64,000 bases of DNA from Erinaceus europaeus (GCF_950295315.1 NC_080185.1:41132602-41196601); one strand, 5' to 3'; positions 43,398 through 52,830 are shown, numbered from the stretch's first letter. The notes: generated by a model from the letters alone, not told the origin. Translations and numbers: made by a program.

Positions 43398-44459
43398 CTA
43401 GCCTCTCCTCCGCAGGTCTGGGGCAAGCTTTTCCTCCTGCAGGGGTTCAAACGTTGTCTTACCTGTTGGTACTGTGGACCTCTGCCCCTGAAGGTCTTGC
43501 TCTCCCGAGTCTCCTGGGTTCCAGTTTTGTTCAGAGGGATGCATAACGTGGGGTCTCACAGAACATTCCCTTTGGCCTTGGTTCCTTTGGTTCCACTGCG
43601 GAGCCATATGCTCTTGGGTAGCTGCAGGCCACTCTGTAGGTAGACCGGCCACCCCCAGTGGCATCTGGGGTGGGTATGCTGCGCCCCCCGCTGCTTCTGG
43701 TGGTGGAGGGTGGCACGGGAAGGCCATTGGTGCCACCGGGGGGCCCACTGGGCATGGTGTGGGGAGCAGCACCGGCGGTGGGGGCTGAACAACCTGGACC
43801 CAGGGATTTGGGGGCCCTGGCACATAAAACATACCAGTGGCATTAGCGCCCACTTGGGCGTTGCCATCCTGCCCGCACTGCACCTCTGGGTCTAGTGCCG
43901 TATTGTGCTCCCCAGCACCCATGGCCCACGTCTCCGGCCCGAGCTGCCCCCCCGGTGGCCTGGGCACGGCCTCCCAGGGCGCCTGGTGGGTCTGGGCCCA
44001 TCTCTCGGCCTGGATGAGCTGCCCGCGCAGCAGCTCGCGCTCGCTCAGGGCCTGCTGCAGGTGGTCGCGGGCACCGCGCAACTGCGACGCCATGTCCTCG
44101 CGCTCCTCGCGCAGGCGCTGTAGCTCGGAGGCCAGGGCCCAGGCGGCACCCTCGCGCTCCTCCACCTGCTTCTGGAGCTGCCGGAGCCAGCAGGTCTGCT
44201 GCTCGCGCTCGCGGGCGCCCACGCGGACACTGAGGGCCAGCGCGCTCCAGGTGCAGGCCCGCTTGAGGGCGCGCGGCACCTGCGGGTTGGCCACCACGGT
44301 CAGCAGCCGGTCCTCCACCTCGTTCCAGGGCCGCGAGCGGAAGGCCACATAGAAATCCGGGCCGCCGCCATTGCAACGCACCTCTTCGTTGATGAACTCC
44401 ACCACCTCCCTGTGGTGGAAACCGATTCCTGGATCCCCAAAGTCCATGGCCATGGCCAC
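43398..44459 (-). CDS. TEX13-family protein, intact 353-codon frame
   Basis: A single uninterrupted frame. The start reads GGTGGCCATGG, a good Kozak context, with two more in-frame ATGs at codons 3 and 5. Residues 10-80 (GIGFHHREVVEFINEEV, GPDFYVAF, EVEDRLLTVVANPQVPRALK, RACTWSALALSVRV) match my memory of the TEX13 N-terminal domain (human TEX13A-D, X-linked, testis-expressed). Residues about 82-155 are rich in Glu, Arg, Leu and Gln with heptad spacing, a probable coiled coil. Residues about 165-305 are rich in Pro, Gly and Ala. The C-terminal RanBP2-type zinc finger that I associate with some TEX13 proteins is absent. The protein ends LAPDLRRRG, and no C4 motif occurs in the next 150 bases in any frame. 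Local GC content is far above the surroundings. The lack of stops over 1 kb argues for function. Function is unknown. I do not recall a TEX13 gene next to LAMP2 in humans. Confidence 0.8.
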   Translation of the reverse strand: MAMAMDFGDPGIGFHHREVVEFINEEVRCNGGGPDFYVAFRSRPWNEVEDRLLTVVANPQVPRALKRACTWSALALSVRVGAREREQQTCWLRQLQKQVEEREGAAWALASELQRLREEREDMASQLRGARDHLQQALSERELLRGQLIQAERWAQTHQAPWEAVPRPPGGQLGPETWAMGAGEHNTALDPEVQCGQDGNAQVGANATGMFYVPGPPNPWVQVVQPPPPVLLPTPCPVGPPVAPMAFPCHPPPPEAAGGAAYPPQMPLGVAGLPTEWPAATQEHMAPQWNQRNQGQRECSVRPHVMHPSEQNWNPGDSGEQDLQGQRSTVPTGKTTFEPLQEEKLAPDLRRRG

Positions 44460-44620
44460 CGAGGCCTAGTCCGTCAACCCTGCCCACACACCTCAGTCCT
44501 TTTTCAACCCTGAACCTCTTTCTTCGCTCCCCTGCTCCTTCCGTCGACTAGGCCTCTCAGCGTCCCTGCCTGGCTGTGGGGTCGTGGCGTGATGGCGTAG
44601 AACATACGGGGCTTTGAACC
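43650..44620. promoter_or_regulatory. CpG-rich island over the TEX13-like gene
   Basis: CG dinucleotides are dense from about 43980 to 44470 (GCGCGCTCGC, GGGCGCGCGGCACC and others) and nearly absent in the neighbouring 20 kb. The island covers the 5' half of the frame and its start, where a promoter is expected. Confidence 0.6.
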
Positions 44621-44960
44621 CGTGTGCAGCAAGGGGTGATGGGACAGGCTTCCCCCCCTCTCTCCGCCCCCCACAAGAGCCTCCCCCTATTGGGCTGGCA
44701 AGTTGCCAAGCTCCGCACACGCCCAGCTGGCAGACACCTGCTGGGCCTGAGCGACTGTGCAAGGCATCACTACCAGCTGTGCGATGGCTCCTGTCCCCCA
44801 GGGCTGCGGGAGGAGTGACCTTCTCATCTTTTTTTTTCGCTGAAAAGTTAAATAGGGTGGGCCGCCATTGCCTTCCTCCCATAGCTCTAAATTGTTGTCT
44901 CAAATTTACTGTAATAATGTGTCCATACTCAAGATGGATGCCTTCCCCCCACCTTTTTAA
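44465..44960. other. upstream region of the TEX13-like gene
   Basis: GC-rich, free of SINEs. It would contain the 5'UTR and promoter. I do not see a definite TATA box or splice acceptor. Confidence 0.4.
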
Positions 44961-44964
44961 ATTT

Positions 44965-45172
44965 TTGGATCTTTATTTATTTATTGGATAGAGACAGCCA
45001 GAAATCGAGAGGGAAGGGGGTGATAGAGTGGAAGAAAGACAGAGAGACACCTGCAGACCTGCTACACCATTCACAAAGCTTTCCCCTTTCAGGTGGGGAC
45101 CGGGGGGCTTGAACCTGGGTCCTTCTGCTTTGTGACATGTGCGCTCTACCAGCTGTGCCACCACTTGGGCCC
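44965..45172 (-). repeat. SINE-B
   Basis: Antisense copy, GATCTTTATTTATTTATTGG to CCACCACTTGGGCCCC. Confidence 0.9.
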
Positions 45173-45224
45173 CATGCCTCCTTTAAAAAAAAACAATTAA
45201 TTTGATTTCTTTTGATTTTATTTA

Positions 45225-46205
45225 TTTGACCAGAGCATTTTAAAAAATGATTTCATACTGATTTCTAAAATTAAAAGATAACAAGTTCCACACTGTTCCC
45301 ACCTCCAGAGTTCTGTATCCCCAATCCCTCAATTGCAAGCTACAGCAGTTCTTTTAAGGTTGCAGATGTGGGTTAACTATTGTTTCTACAACTATCTGTC
45401 TATATTTGTATATATTTGCTTTTTTTTTTTTTTTTAATCAGAGCACTGCTCAACTCTGGCTTTTGGTGGCATGGGGATTGAACTGGGGCTTAGGTGCCTT
45501 GGGCATAAGAGTCTTTTTGTATAGCCATTATGCTGGCTACCCTCACTTCCATCCTTTTTTTTTTTTTTTTTTTTTTTGGCCTCCAGGGTTATTGCTTGGG
45601 CTCGGTGCCTGCACCACGAATACACTACTCCTGGAGGCCATTTTTCCCATTTTGTTGCCCTTGTTGTCATTATTATTATTGTTGCCATTGCTGTTGTTGT
45701 TGTTGGATAGGACAGAGAGAAATCGAGAGAGGAGGGTAAGACAAAGAGGGGGAGAAAGTGATAGACACCTGCAGACCTGCTTCACCACCCGTGAAGCGAC
45801 CCCCCTGCAGGTGGGGAGCTAGGAGCTTGAACCTGGATCTTTAGCTGGTCCTTGCGTTTTGCACTATGTGCACTTAACCCTATTCCTGACCCCTCCACTC
45901 CCACCCCCACTCTTTTTTTAAAGTCTCATCTTCTCTTCCTTTCCAAGTCACACTTACACCTATTACTACATCCAAATGTCCCTTCCCTTTTCCTCTTCTC
46001 TCTCCAGGTCCTGATGGAGTTGGAGATCAGAGCTCTCTGGTCATCTTCCCCCTATAATTTCTCCCCAGCTGGCAGTATAGACCAAAATTATTTTTCAGGT
46101 GCAGAAGATGGGAGTTCTGGCTTCTGTAATTGCTTATCTGCTGTACATGTGCATTGGCAGGCTGATCCATACCCCCAGCCTGTCTCTCTTTCCCTACCGG
46201 GGTAG
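45225..46205 (-). mobile_element. L1 3'UTR, older antisense copy, interrupted twice
   Basis: L1 pieces (TTCCACACTGTTCCCACCTC, then CTGATGGAGTTGGAGATCAG, TTGGCAGGCTGATCCATACC) flank an antisense SINE-C (45430-45545) and an antisense long-form SINE-A (45556-45893, starting GCCTCCAGGGTTATTGCTTG). It parallels the copy at 35545. Confidence 0.7.
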
Positions 46206-46312
46206 AGCCAGAGCACTGTTTAGCTCTCACTGATGGTGGTGCTAAGGGCTGGACCTGGGACCTCGGAGCCTCAGGCAGGAAAATGTGCTGTGTAAACAGC
46301 AATACTGTCTAT
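46206..46312 (-). repeat. SINE-C
   Basis: Antisense copy, GCCAGAGCACTGTTTAGCTC onward. The 5' end is degraded. Confidence 0.75.
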
Positions 46313-46407
46313 ATTTCAGACTTTACACTTCTCAGTTTGTCGTCAGATGCATATATTTGTCTTCCTTTGATAGTTACTGAGCACAAAATACACCTGGCCA
46401 AAAGTGA

Positions 46408-46725
46408 TGAACAGGGGGCTTGGTGGCGCACTCAGTTAAGTGTATAGGTTACCATGTGTAAGGATCTAACGCTTTGCATCCCCACCTCTGGGGGCATGCT
46501 TCAAGAGCAGTGAAGCAGTTCTGCAAGTCTCTATCTTTCTCTCTCCTTCTCTGCCTCCCATTCTCTCCCCCCCTCCTCCAGAGCTCTGCTCACCTCTGGC
46601 TTATGGTTGTTGGGGAATTGAACCCAGGACCTCGGGGCCTCAGGCTTGAGAGTCTGTTTGCATAACTATTATGCTGTCTCCCCCAACCCCCTTCCCTCTC
46701 AATTTCTCTCTGTCGTATCTAATAA
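46408..46725 (+). repeat. SINE-B interrupted by an antisense SINE-C
   Basis: Head and body (GGGGGCTTGGTGGCGCACTC to CTCTCCCCCCC), then SINE-C in antisense (CAGAGCTCTGCTCACCTCTG to ATTATGCTGTCTCCCCC, about 46568-46688), then the SINE-B tail (CCCTCTCAATTTCTCTCTGT ... TAATAAAAAAAAGG). Confidence 0.8.
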
Positions 46726-46734
46726 AAAAAAGGA

Positions 46735-47035
46735 GGAGGCTTGGTGGTGGCATACCTGGTTGAATTCACATGTTACAATGTGCAAGGACCTGGTGGGTTT
46801 GAGCCCCTGGTCCCCACCGGTAGGGGGAAAGCTTTGCAAGTGGTGAAGCAGGGCTGCAGGTGTCTCTGTCTCTCTCCCTCTCTATCTCCTCCTTTTCTCT
46901 CGATTTCTGGCTGTCTGTAGCCAATAAATAATGATAATAAGAAAGTTAAAACAAAAAAGGACAAAATGGCTCATAGGAGAAGTGGATTCATAGTGTAGGC
47001 ACTGAGCCCCAGCAATAACCTTGGTGGCAAATAAA
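46735..47035 (+). repeat. SINE-B followed by a SINE-A terminal block
   Basis: SINE-B (GAGGCTTGGTGGTGGCATAC to TAGCCAATAAATAATGATAA) passes into AAAATGGCTCATAGGAGAAG ... AACCTTGGTGGC, the end block otherwise found on SINE-A. A B-head/A-tail combination also occurs at 57690-57975. Confidence 0.75.
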
Positions 47036-47354
47036 AGTGATGAACAGTATGGAAAGTCGCCAAGCCCTCATGCCATTTATATCCCAGTGATGGAATGGCT
47101 AATGAAAAAGGCAAATAAATAAGTGAGGCGAGTATAAATTGTGTGATATGTGCTATCAAGCTAATATAAATTGATGTGCAGGATAGGAAGGACACAATGT
47201 ACTTACACCCTCAGATACATGAGTAGAAGAAAAAGTCATTCAAAGAAACTGAGAAAGATAATCCAGGACAGAGAGAGCATCAATTGACTGATAGCACAGA
47301 AAACTAAGATGGGGCTGGGGAGATTGACATATACGTGATCCTCTTAAATAAGAT
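47036..47354. other. old LINE-like AT-rich stretch
   Basis: AAGTGATGAACAGTATGG and AATGGCTAATGAAAAAGGC resemble degenerate L1 3' sequence. No gene. Confidence 0.35.
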
Positions 47355-47480
47355 TACGGAATAGCCTGGGAAGTGGTGCAGTAGATAAAGCATTAGGCTC
47401 TCAGTCATGAGGTTCTGAGTTCAGTTCCTAGCATTTTATGTGCCAGAGTGGTGCTCTGATTTTCTCCTCCACCCCCCCAC
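47355..47480 (+). repeat. SINE-D
   Basis: Sense copy, AGCCTGGGAAGTGGTGCAGT to GAGTGGTGCTCTGATTTTC. Confidence 0.8.
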
Positions 47481-47587
47481 CATCATATACATGAAGACTT
47501 GTACAAGAAGGTAGTGTTAAAGTTGAGCTCCAAGACTCCAGTGATAGAAATTTTGGTACTGGAGTACAAAACTTTCAAGACTTCATC

Positions 47588-47633
47588 GAGGGTGAAGGAC
47601 ATAGCATAGTGGTTCTGCAAAAAGACTTAAATT
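47588..47633 (+). repeat. SINE-C head fragment
   Basis: GGGTGAAGGACATAGCATAG and ATGGTTCTGC-type box-A end. Truncated by the L1 insertion at 47640. Confidence 0.6.
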
Positions 47634-47639
47634 TTTTTT

Positions 47640-48170
47640 TTTTAATTTGGAGCATGGCACCAAAGTAAGAAAGCAGAAGTACACTAGAGTTTGCAGTGAG
47701 TACCTCCCTAATACTTCCTCTCCACTTTTCCAAGCTTTGGGTCCATGATTGCTCAACAATTTGTTTGGCTTTGTATGTTAACTCTCTTTTCAGTCACCAG
47801 GTTCCAGGTGTCATCAGGATGCCGGCCAGACTTCCCTGGATTGAAGACCCCACCAATATGTCCTGGAGCTCAGCTTCCCCAGAGACCCACCCTACTAGGG
47901 AAAGAGAGAGGCAGACTGGGAGTATGGACCGACCAGTCAACGCCCATGTTCAGTGGGGAAGCAATTACAGAAGCCAGACCTTCCACCTTCTACAACCCAC
48001 AATGACCCTGGATCCATGCTCCCAGAGGGATGGAGAATGGGAAAGCTATCGGCGGAGGGGGTGGGATATGGAGATTGGGTGGTGGGAATTGTGTGGAGTT
48101 GTACCCCTCCTACCCTATGGTTTTGTTAATTTATCCTTTCTTAAATAAAAAAAATAAAAAAAATAAAAAA
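47640..48170 (+). mobile_element. L1 3'UTR-only element (about 530 bp)
   Basis: Same boundaries and the same internal junction (GCACCAAAGTAAGAAAGC) as 28860-29400, differing by few substitutions. It carries a long A-rich tail. Confidence 0.82.
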
Positions 48171-48174
48171 TTTT

Positions 48175-48815
48175 TTAAAAAATAATGATTGACAGTACTG
48201 TGGGATAAGAGGGATACAATTCCATACAATTTCCACTATCAGAGTTCCACATCCTATCCCCTCCATTTTTCCCCTTTTGTTGCCCTTGTTTTCATTATTA
48301 TTATTATTATTATTGATGTTGTCATTGTTGGATAGGACAGAGAGAAATGGGAGAGAGAGGGAGAGAATGACAGGCACCTGCAGACCTGCTTCATCGCCTG
48401 TGAAGTGACTCCCCTGCAGGTGGGGAGTCGGGGGTTCTAAATGGGATCGTTAAGCCAGTCTTTGCACTTTGCACCATGTGTGCTTAACCTGCTGCACTAC
48501 TGCCTGGCCCTCAAGTTCCCTACTCTTTATCCCTCTGGGAGTATGGACCAGAGATCTTCATGGGGGTGTAGAAGGTGGAAGGTCTGTCTTCTGTAATTGT
48601 TTCATTTCTGGACATGGGCACTGACATGTAGATCCATACCCCCCAGCCCATTTCTATCTTTCCCTAGTAGGGTAGGGCTCTGGGAAGGTGATGTTCCAGG
48701 ACTCATTGGTGAGGTCATCTGACCAGGGAAGTCAGGTTGGCATCATGGTAGCTTTTGCAACTTGGTGGCTGAAAAGCATTAGAAAATAAAGCAGAACAAG
48801 TTTTTAAGTAATCAG
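48175..48815 (-). mobile_element. L1 3'UTR, antisense, with an inserted SINE-A
   Basis: L1 start (ATTGACAGTACTGTGGGATA) and continuation (CCCTACTCTTTATCCCTCTG to GTGGCTGAAAAGCATTAG) flank an antisense SINE-A at about 48263-48512. Confidence 0.75.
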
Positions 48816-48835
48816 ACTTTTATGCCTAAGGCATA

Positions 48836-49048
48836 ACATAGCTATTGTTGTTGGATAGGACAGAGAGAAATCGAGAGAGGAGGGGAAGACAGAGAGGGGA
48901 GAGAAAGATAGACACCTGCAGACCTGCTTCACCACTTGCGAAGAGACCCCCTGCAAGTAGGGAGCCAGGGGTTCGAACGGGGATCCTTTCGCCGACCCTT
49001 GCGCTTTGTGTCATGTGCGCTTAACCTGCTGCGCTACCTCTCAGTTCT
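48836..49048 (-). repeat. SINE-A, tail truncated
   Basis: Antisense copy that starts at TATTGTTGTTGGATAGGACA and ends CGCTACCTCTCAGTTC. Confidence 0.88.
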
Positions 49049-49099
49049 CAAGTCTCGGATTTTTTTTAAAGTTTCTTTAAAAAAATAAATTATTTAAGG

Positions 49100-49190
49100 G
49101 CAAGGGTAGATAGCATAATAGTTATGCAAAGTCCCAGGTTCAATCCCCTGCGTCACTATAAGCCAGAGCTGAGCAGTGCTCTGTTAAAAA
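49100..49190 (+). repeat. SINE-C, internally deleted
   Basis: GGGTAGATAGCATAATAGTT jumps to AAAGTCCCAGGTTCAATCCC. The middle block is missing. Confidence 0.8.
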
Positions 49191-49204
49191 AAATAATATT
49201 TTTT

Positions 49205-49412
49205 ATGGGGCCAGGTGGTGGGGCACCTGGTTGAGAGCACATATTACAATGTGCAAGGACCCACGTTCAAGCCTCCGGTCCCCACTTGCAGGGGAAAAAC
49301 TTTGCAAGTGGTGAAGCAGTGTTGCAGGTTATCTCTCTCTCCCTCTCTATTATTTCCTTCCCGCTCAATTTCTGGTTGCTTCTATCCAGTGAATAAAATA
49401 AAGATAATAAAA
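49205..49412 (+). repeat. SINE-B
   Basis: GGGGCCAGGTGGTGGGGCAC to AAAATAAAGATAATAAAAT. Confidence 0.88.
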
Positions 49413-49424
49413 TATTCATTTATT

Positions 49425-49690
49425 ATTATTTTTAATTTGATAGGGCAGAGAGAAATTGAGAGGGGTAGGAGAGATAGATAGATAGAAACCTGCAGCACTG
49501 CTTCTGAGGTGGAAAAGTGAATGTCAAAGCAAAGAAAGTGTTAACTAACCAAACTGTAAGGAGAGAAGCAGGGGGAAAGCTTTGCAAGTGGTGAAGCAGG
49601 GCTGCAACTGTCTCTCTGTCTCTCCCTTCCCTCTTGATTTCCGACTGCCTCTATCCAATAAATAAATAAAAGACGATTAAAAACATTAAA
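49425..49690. repeat. two SINE-B fragments in opposite orientation
   Basis: An antisense tail (about 49430-49510, AATTTGATAGGGCAGAGAGA) is followed by a sense body and tail (49565-49690, AGGGGGAAAGCTTTGCAAGT). Just after them, GCCCCAGATAA.AAGAAACCTTGAGAAA occurs twice (49700-49757), a 33-bp tandem duplication. Confidence 0.65.
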
Positions 49691-49774
49691 AGGGGAGAAG
49701 CCCCAGATAACAAGAAACCTTGAGAAAGCCCCAGATAATAAGAAACCTTGAGAAAGGTACTCTGCCAAACTGTT

Positions 49775-50090
49775 TTTTTTTTTTTTTGCTTCCAGGGTTA
49801 GTGCCAGGGCTCAGTGCCTGCACTGTGAATCCACTGCTCCTGGTGGTCATTTTCTTCCATTTTTGTTGTTGTTGCTGCTGCTGTTTGCTGTTGTTAGACA
49901 GGACAGAGAGAAATTGAGAGGGGAAGGGAAGATAGAGAGGGAGAGAGAAAGATAGACACCTGCAGACCTGCTTTACCGCTTGTAAAGTGACCCCCTCCTG
50001 CAGGTGGGGAGCTGAGGGCGGGGGCAACTCGAACCAGGATCCTTGCACAGGTCTCTGCGCTTCACACTATGTTCACTTAACCTGGCCTCC
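49775..50090 (-). repeat. SINE-A, long form, diverged
   Basis: Antisense copy from the terminal block (CTTCCAGGGTTAGTGCCAGG) to CACTTAACCTGGCCTCCC. Confidence 0.8.
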
Positions 50091-50116
50091 CACTATGGTA
50101 TATCTTAAGCTGACAC

Positions 50117-50199
50117 TTCTTCTCCTTCTCCTTCTCCTTCTCCTTCTCCTTCTCCTTCTCCTTCTCCTTCTCCTTCTTCTTCTTTTTCTTCTTCTTTTT
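50117..50199 (+). repeat. (CTTCTC)n pyrimidine tract
   Basis: About 80 bases with one purine-free strand: eleven or so TTCTCC units, then TTC and TTT units. A mirror-repeat design able to form intramolecular triplex DNA in principle. Confidence 0.93.
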
Positions 50200-50264
50200 G
50201 TATTTTTCACTTTCTGTTCTTGTTTTTCTTTTCTTTTTTTGCTAGTTTATTTATTTTTAATTTT

Positions 50265-50997
50265 TATTTATAAAGAAGGAAACACTGACAAAAACCATAG
50301 GATAAGAGGGGTACAACTCCACACAGTTCCCACCACCAGAACTCCATTTCCCATCCCCTCCTCTGATAGCTTTCCTATTCTTTAACCCCGTGGGAGTATG
50401 GACCCAGGGTCATTGTGAGTTGCAGAAGGTGGAAGGTCTGACTTCTGTAATTGCTTCTCCGCTGAACATGGGTGTTGACTGGTCGATCCATACTCCCAGC
50501 AAGAGTGTCTCTCTCTTTCCCTAGTGGGGTGGGGTTCTGTAGAAGCAGGGCTCCAGGACACATTGGTGGGGCTGCCTGCCCAGGGAAGTCTGGTTGGCAT
50601 CATGCTAGCATCTGGAACTTGGTGGCTGAAAAAAGAGTTAACATATAGAGCCAAAAAAATCGTTGACTAATCATGAACTTAGAGGCTGGAATAGTGCATA
50701 TGAAGAGTTGGGGGGGGGTCTCCATTTTGTAGATAGTTAGTAGTCCTATTTTAGTTATATTCCAAAAAGCCCATGACTATACTAGTTTTTTTTTCCTGAG
50801 CCTGACATCTGATATTTAGGTGGATCCAAGTTATTGTCTGTGAAGATGATGTCATGGCTGGAAAAAAGACCAGAAAGTTGGATGAGGCAAGAGAGTAGCT
50901 TTCAAATATGGGAAAGGGGTATAAATATTGTTGACTGTAAACCCCATCGATTGATCTGATCTGGGGCCCATATTCATAAGCTGACACTTCTAAGTCC
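50265..50997 (-). mobile_element. L1 3'UTR fragment, antisense
   Basis: AAGAAGGAAACACTGACAAA to ATAAGCTGACACTTCTAAGT. More complete than the one at 23730, and broken at 50997 by an LTR. Confidence 0.8.
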
Positions 50998-51281
50998 TGA
51001 AGCTAAACTTACCCTGACACAGCTCTGCAGGAAAGATAACAGTAACTAAGGCAACCAGACCCCGAGCAAGGGGTACAAGTCCCACCCCTTAACCTTGCCG
51101 CCTGTTTCTTTAATGACCCTTTCTGCTCTCATCCTGCAGCTCCTCTATAAGCTTGTACCATTCCTTTTTTCACAACGCAGAATTCTTTAAGAGCACAAGC
51201 TCTTTCTGTGGCCCGTTAACATTAATAAAGTTCCTCCTTGTTGACTCCATTGGTTGGCCCTGATTCTCGAACCCATAACAC
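50998..51281 (+). mobile_element. probable solo LTR of an endogenous retrovirus
   Basis: The block begins TGAAGCTAAACTTACC and ends CGAACCCATAACA, so it has TG...CA ends. In order it has CTCCTCTATAAGC (TATA-type box, about 51140), GAGCACAAGCTC and ATTAATAAAG (polyadenylation signal, about 51222), the layout of a gammaretrovirus-like U3-R-U5. No gag, pol or env sequence lies on either side and no primer-binding site follows. I see no convincing target duplication, so it may be a fragment. Confidence 0.6.
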
Positions 51282-51390
51282 TTTACCACTCATGAAGCTT
51301 CCCCCCTGGAGGTTGGGAATGGGGGCTTGAACTTAGCTCCTTGCACATGATAGCATACACACTGAAACTAGGTGTGCCACTACTCAGACT
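51282..51390 (-). repeat. SINE-B body and head fragment
   Basis: ACCACTCATGAAGCTTCCCC to GTGCCACTACTCAGAC. The tail is missing, as if cut at the LTR border. Confidence 0.7.
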
Positions 51391-51404
51391 CTGGTCTTGG
51401 AACT

Positions 51405-51608
51405 TTTTTTTTTTAAATCATTATTGGATAGATACAGAGAGAAATTGAGAGGGGAGGGAGACAGACAGGGAGAGAGACAGAGAGATACCTGCAGCTCTAC
51501 TTCACCACTTGTGAAACTTTCCCCCTGCAGGTGGGGACCAGGGGCTTGAACCCGAGGCCTGGCACATTGTAGTGTGTGCACTTAACCAGGCATGCCACCA
51601 CCTGGCCC
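51405..51608 (-). repeat. SINE-B
   Basis: Antisense copy, AATCATTATTGGATAGATAC to ATGCCACCACCTGGCCCC. Confidence 0.9.
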
Positions 51609-51734
51609 CTGCTCTTGGAGCTTCTAGTATAGTTAGAGGGTGGGCTTAGGTGAGGATTCTTATCCCTGGGATGAGGTCTGCATGACTTGCATCTTTGGCT
51701 GGTGCAAAGAAATAAGAACTCAGTTTTTCTTTAA

Positions 51735-51885
51735 ATATTTATTTTATTTTAATGAGAGAGAGAGAGAGAGAGACACCAAAGCACAGCTCAGTTGTGACTC
51801 CTAATGGTGCTGGGGATTGAATCTGGGACCTCAGAGCCTCAGGCTTGAAAGTCTTTTTGAAGAACCATGATGCTGTCTCCCCTGA
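51735..51885 (-). repeat. SINE-C
   Basis: Antisense copy with GCACAGCTCAGTTGTGAC and ATGATGCTGTCTCCCC. Confidence 0.75.
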
Positions 51886-51894
51886 TGCCAAATA

Positions 51895-52480
51895 ATTCTT
51901 AACTAATACAACAGCAAAAGTATAATAAGTTATTACCATCTGGAATGTATTCAGGGAATGCAAAAGTGATTCAATATAAGTAAATCTGTTATTATAATTC
52001 ACAACAAAATGAATCAAAGAAGAATATTGTATGAATAATGTATTTTAAATGTTTTCATACAATCCAGTAACATTTCTAATAAAAAACATGGTAAAAAAGA
52101 GTTGAAACACTTATATAAAAAACTCCTTCCTAAAAACTAACAAAAATATTGTTTATAATAATAAAATATTAAAATGTTTCTAATATAATCAGGAATTACA
52201 CTGGGATGCTATTATAATTATTGTTCCACATAGTAGCTATTCAATAATTGCAACAAAGGAAGAAAATTATTTAGCATGATGAGTTTTAAAAAAGAACCAT
52301 GAAGCCAGAGTTGAGCAGTTCTCTAGGAAAAATAAAAAGTAAATAAAGAATCATAACATTTCTGCTATAAGTGTATATTCTGACAATCCAAGACAAACTA
52401 ATAAATATTAATACAGTTAATAGCATTATCAAGGCTGCTGGATACAAGGCAAATATGAAAATTGTATTGTCTTTATAGTA
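51895..52480 (+). mobile_element. old L1 ORF2 remnant
   Basis: Reading with frame changes gives L1 reverse-transcriptase-like pieces (ATTCAGGGAATGCAAAAGTG, AAATGAATCAAAGAAGAATA). Many stops. Confidence 0.5.
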
Positions 52481-52711
52481 GGATTAATGGGGGAAATAGA
52501 AATTGGGACAGTGTTTTGTTCACCAAAATGACTTAACTTACAAAATATGTCATGTGGTAGGTTTGTAATAGGCAAATTTCTCTTGGTTCATTCCTTTATC
52601 ATTCCAGTTAGGGTGGAATGGGACAAAAGAGAGATTATTGGGTGAAGTTTAGAGGACAGATACCAGACCTGACCTAGCTATAAGAAACACTTTAAATATA
52701 AAAACATCACA

Positions 52712-52830
52712 CTTGCGGGGCTGGGGAGATATAATGGTTATGCAAACTAATTCTCAATCCCGAGGCACTAAAGATCTCAGTTCAATTCCCAGCATCACCA
52801 TAAACCAGAGATGAGCAGTGCTCAGGAATA
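52712..52830 (+). repeat. SINE-C
   Basis: GGGGCTGGGGAGATATAATG to AGCAGTGCTCAGG. An (AAAAC)n tail follows. Confidence 0.8.

Noticed and set aside
43837..44487. Long frames on both strands overlapping the TEX13-like gene (171 and 214 codons)
   Set aside because: They are shadows created by high GC content. Their composition is Arg/Ser or Gly/Arg/Ala rich, and they have no recognisable domain, while the 353-codon frame has one.
50998..51281. Complete endogenous provirus
   Set aside because: No gag, pol or env text and no second LTR on either side. Only one LTR-like block is seen.
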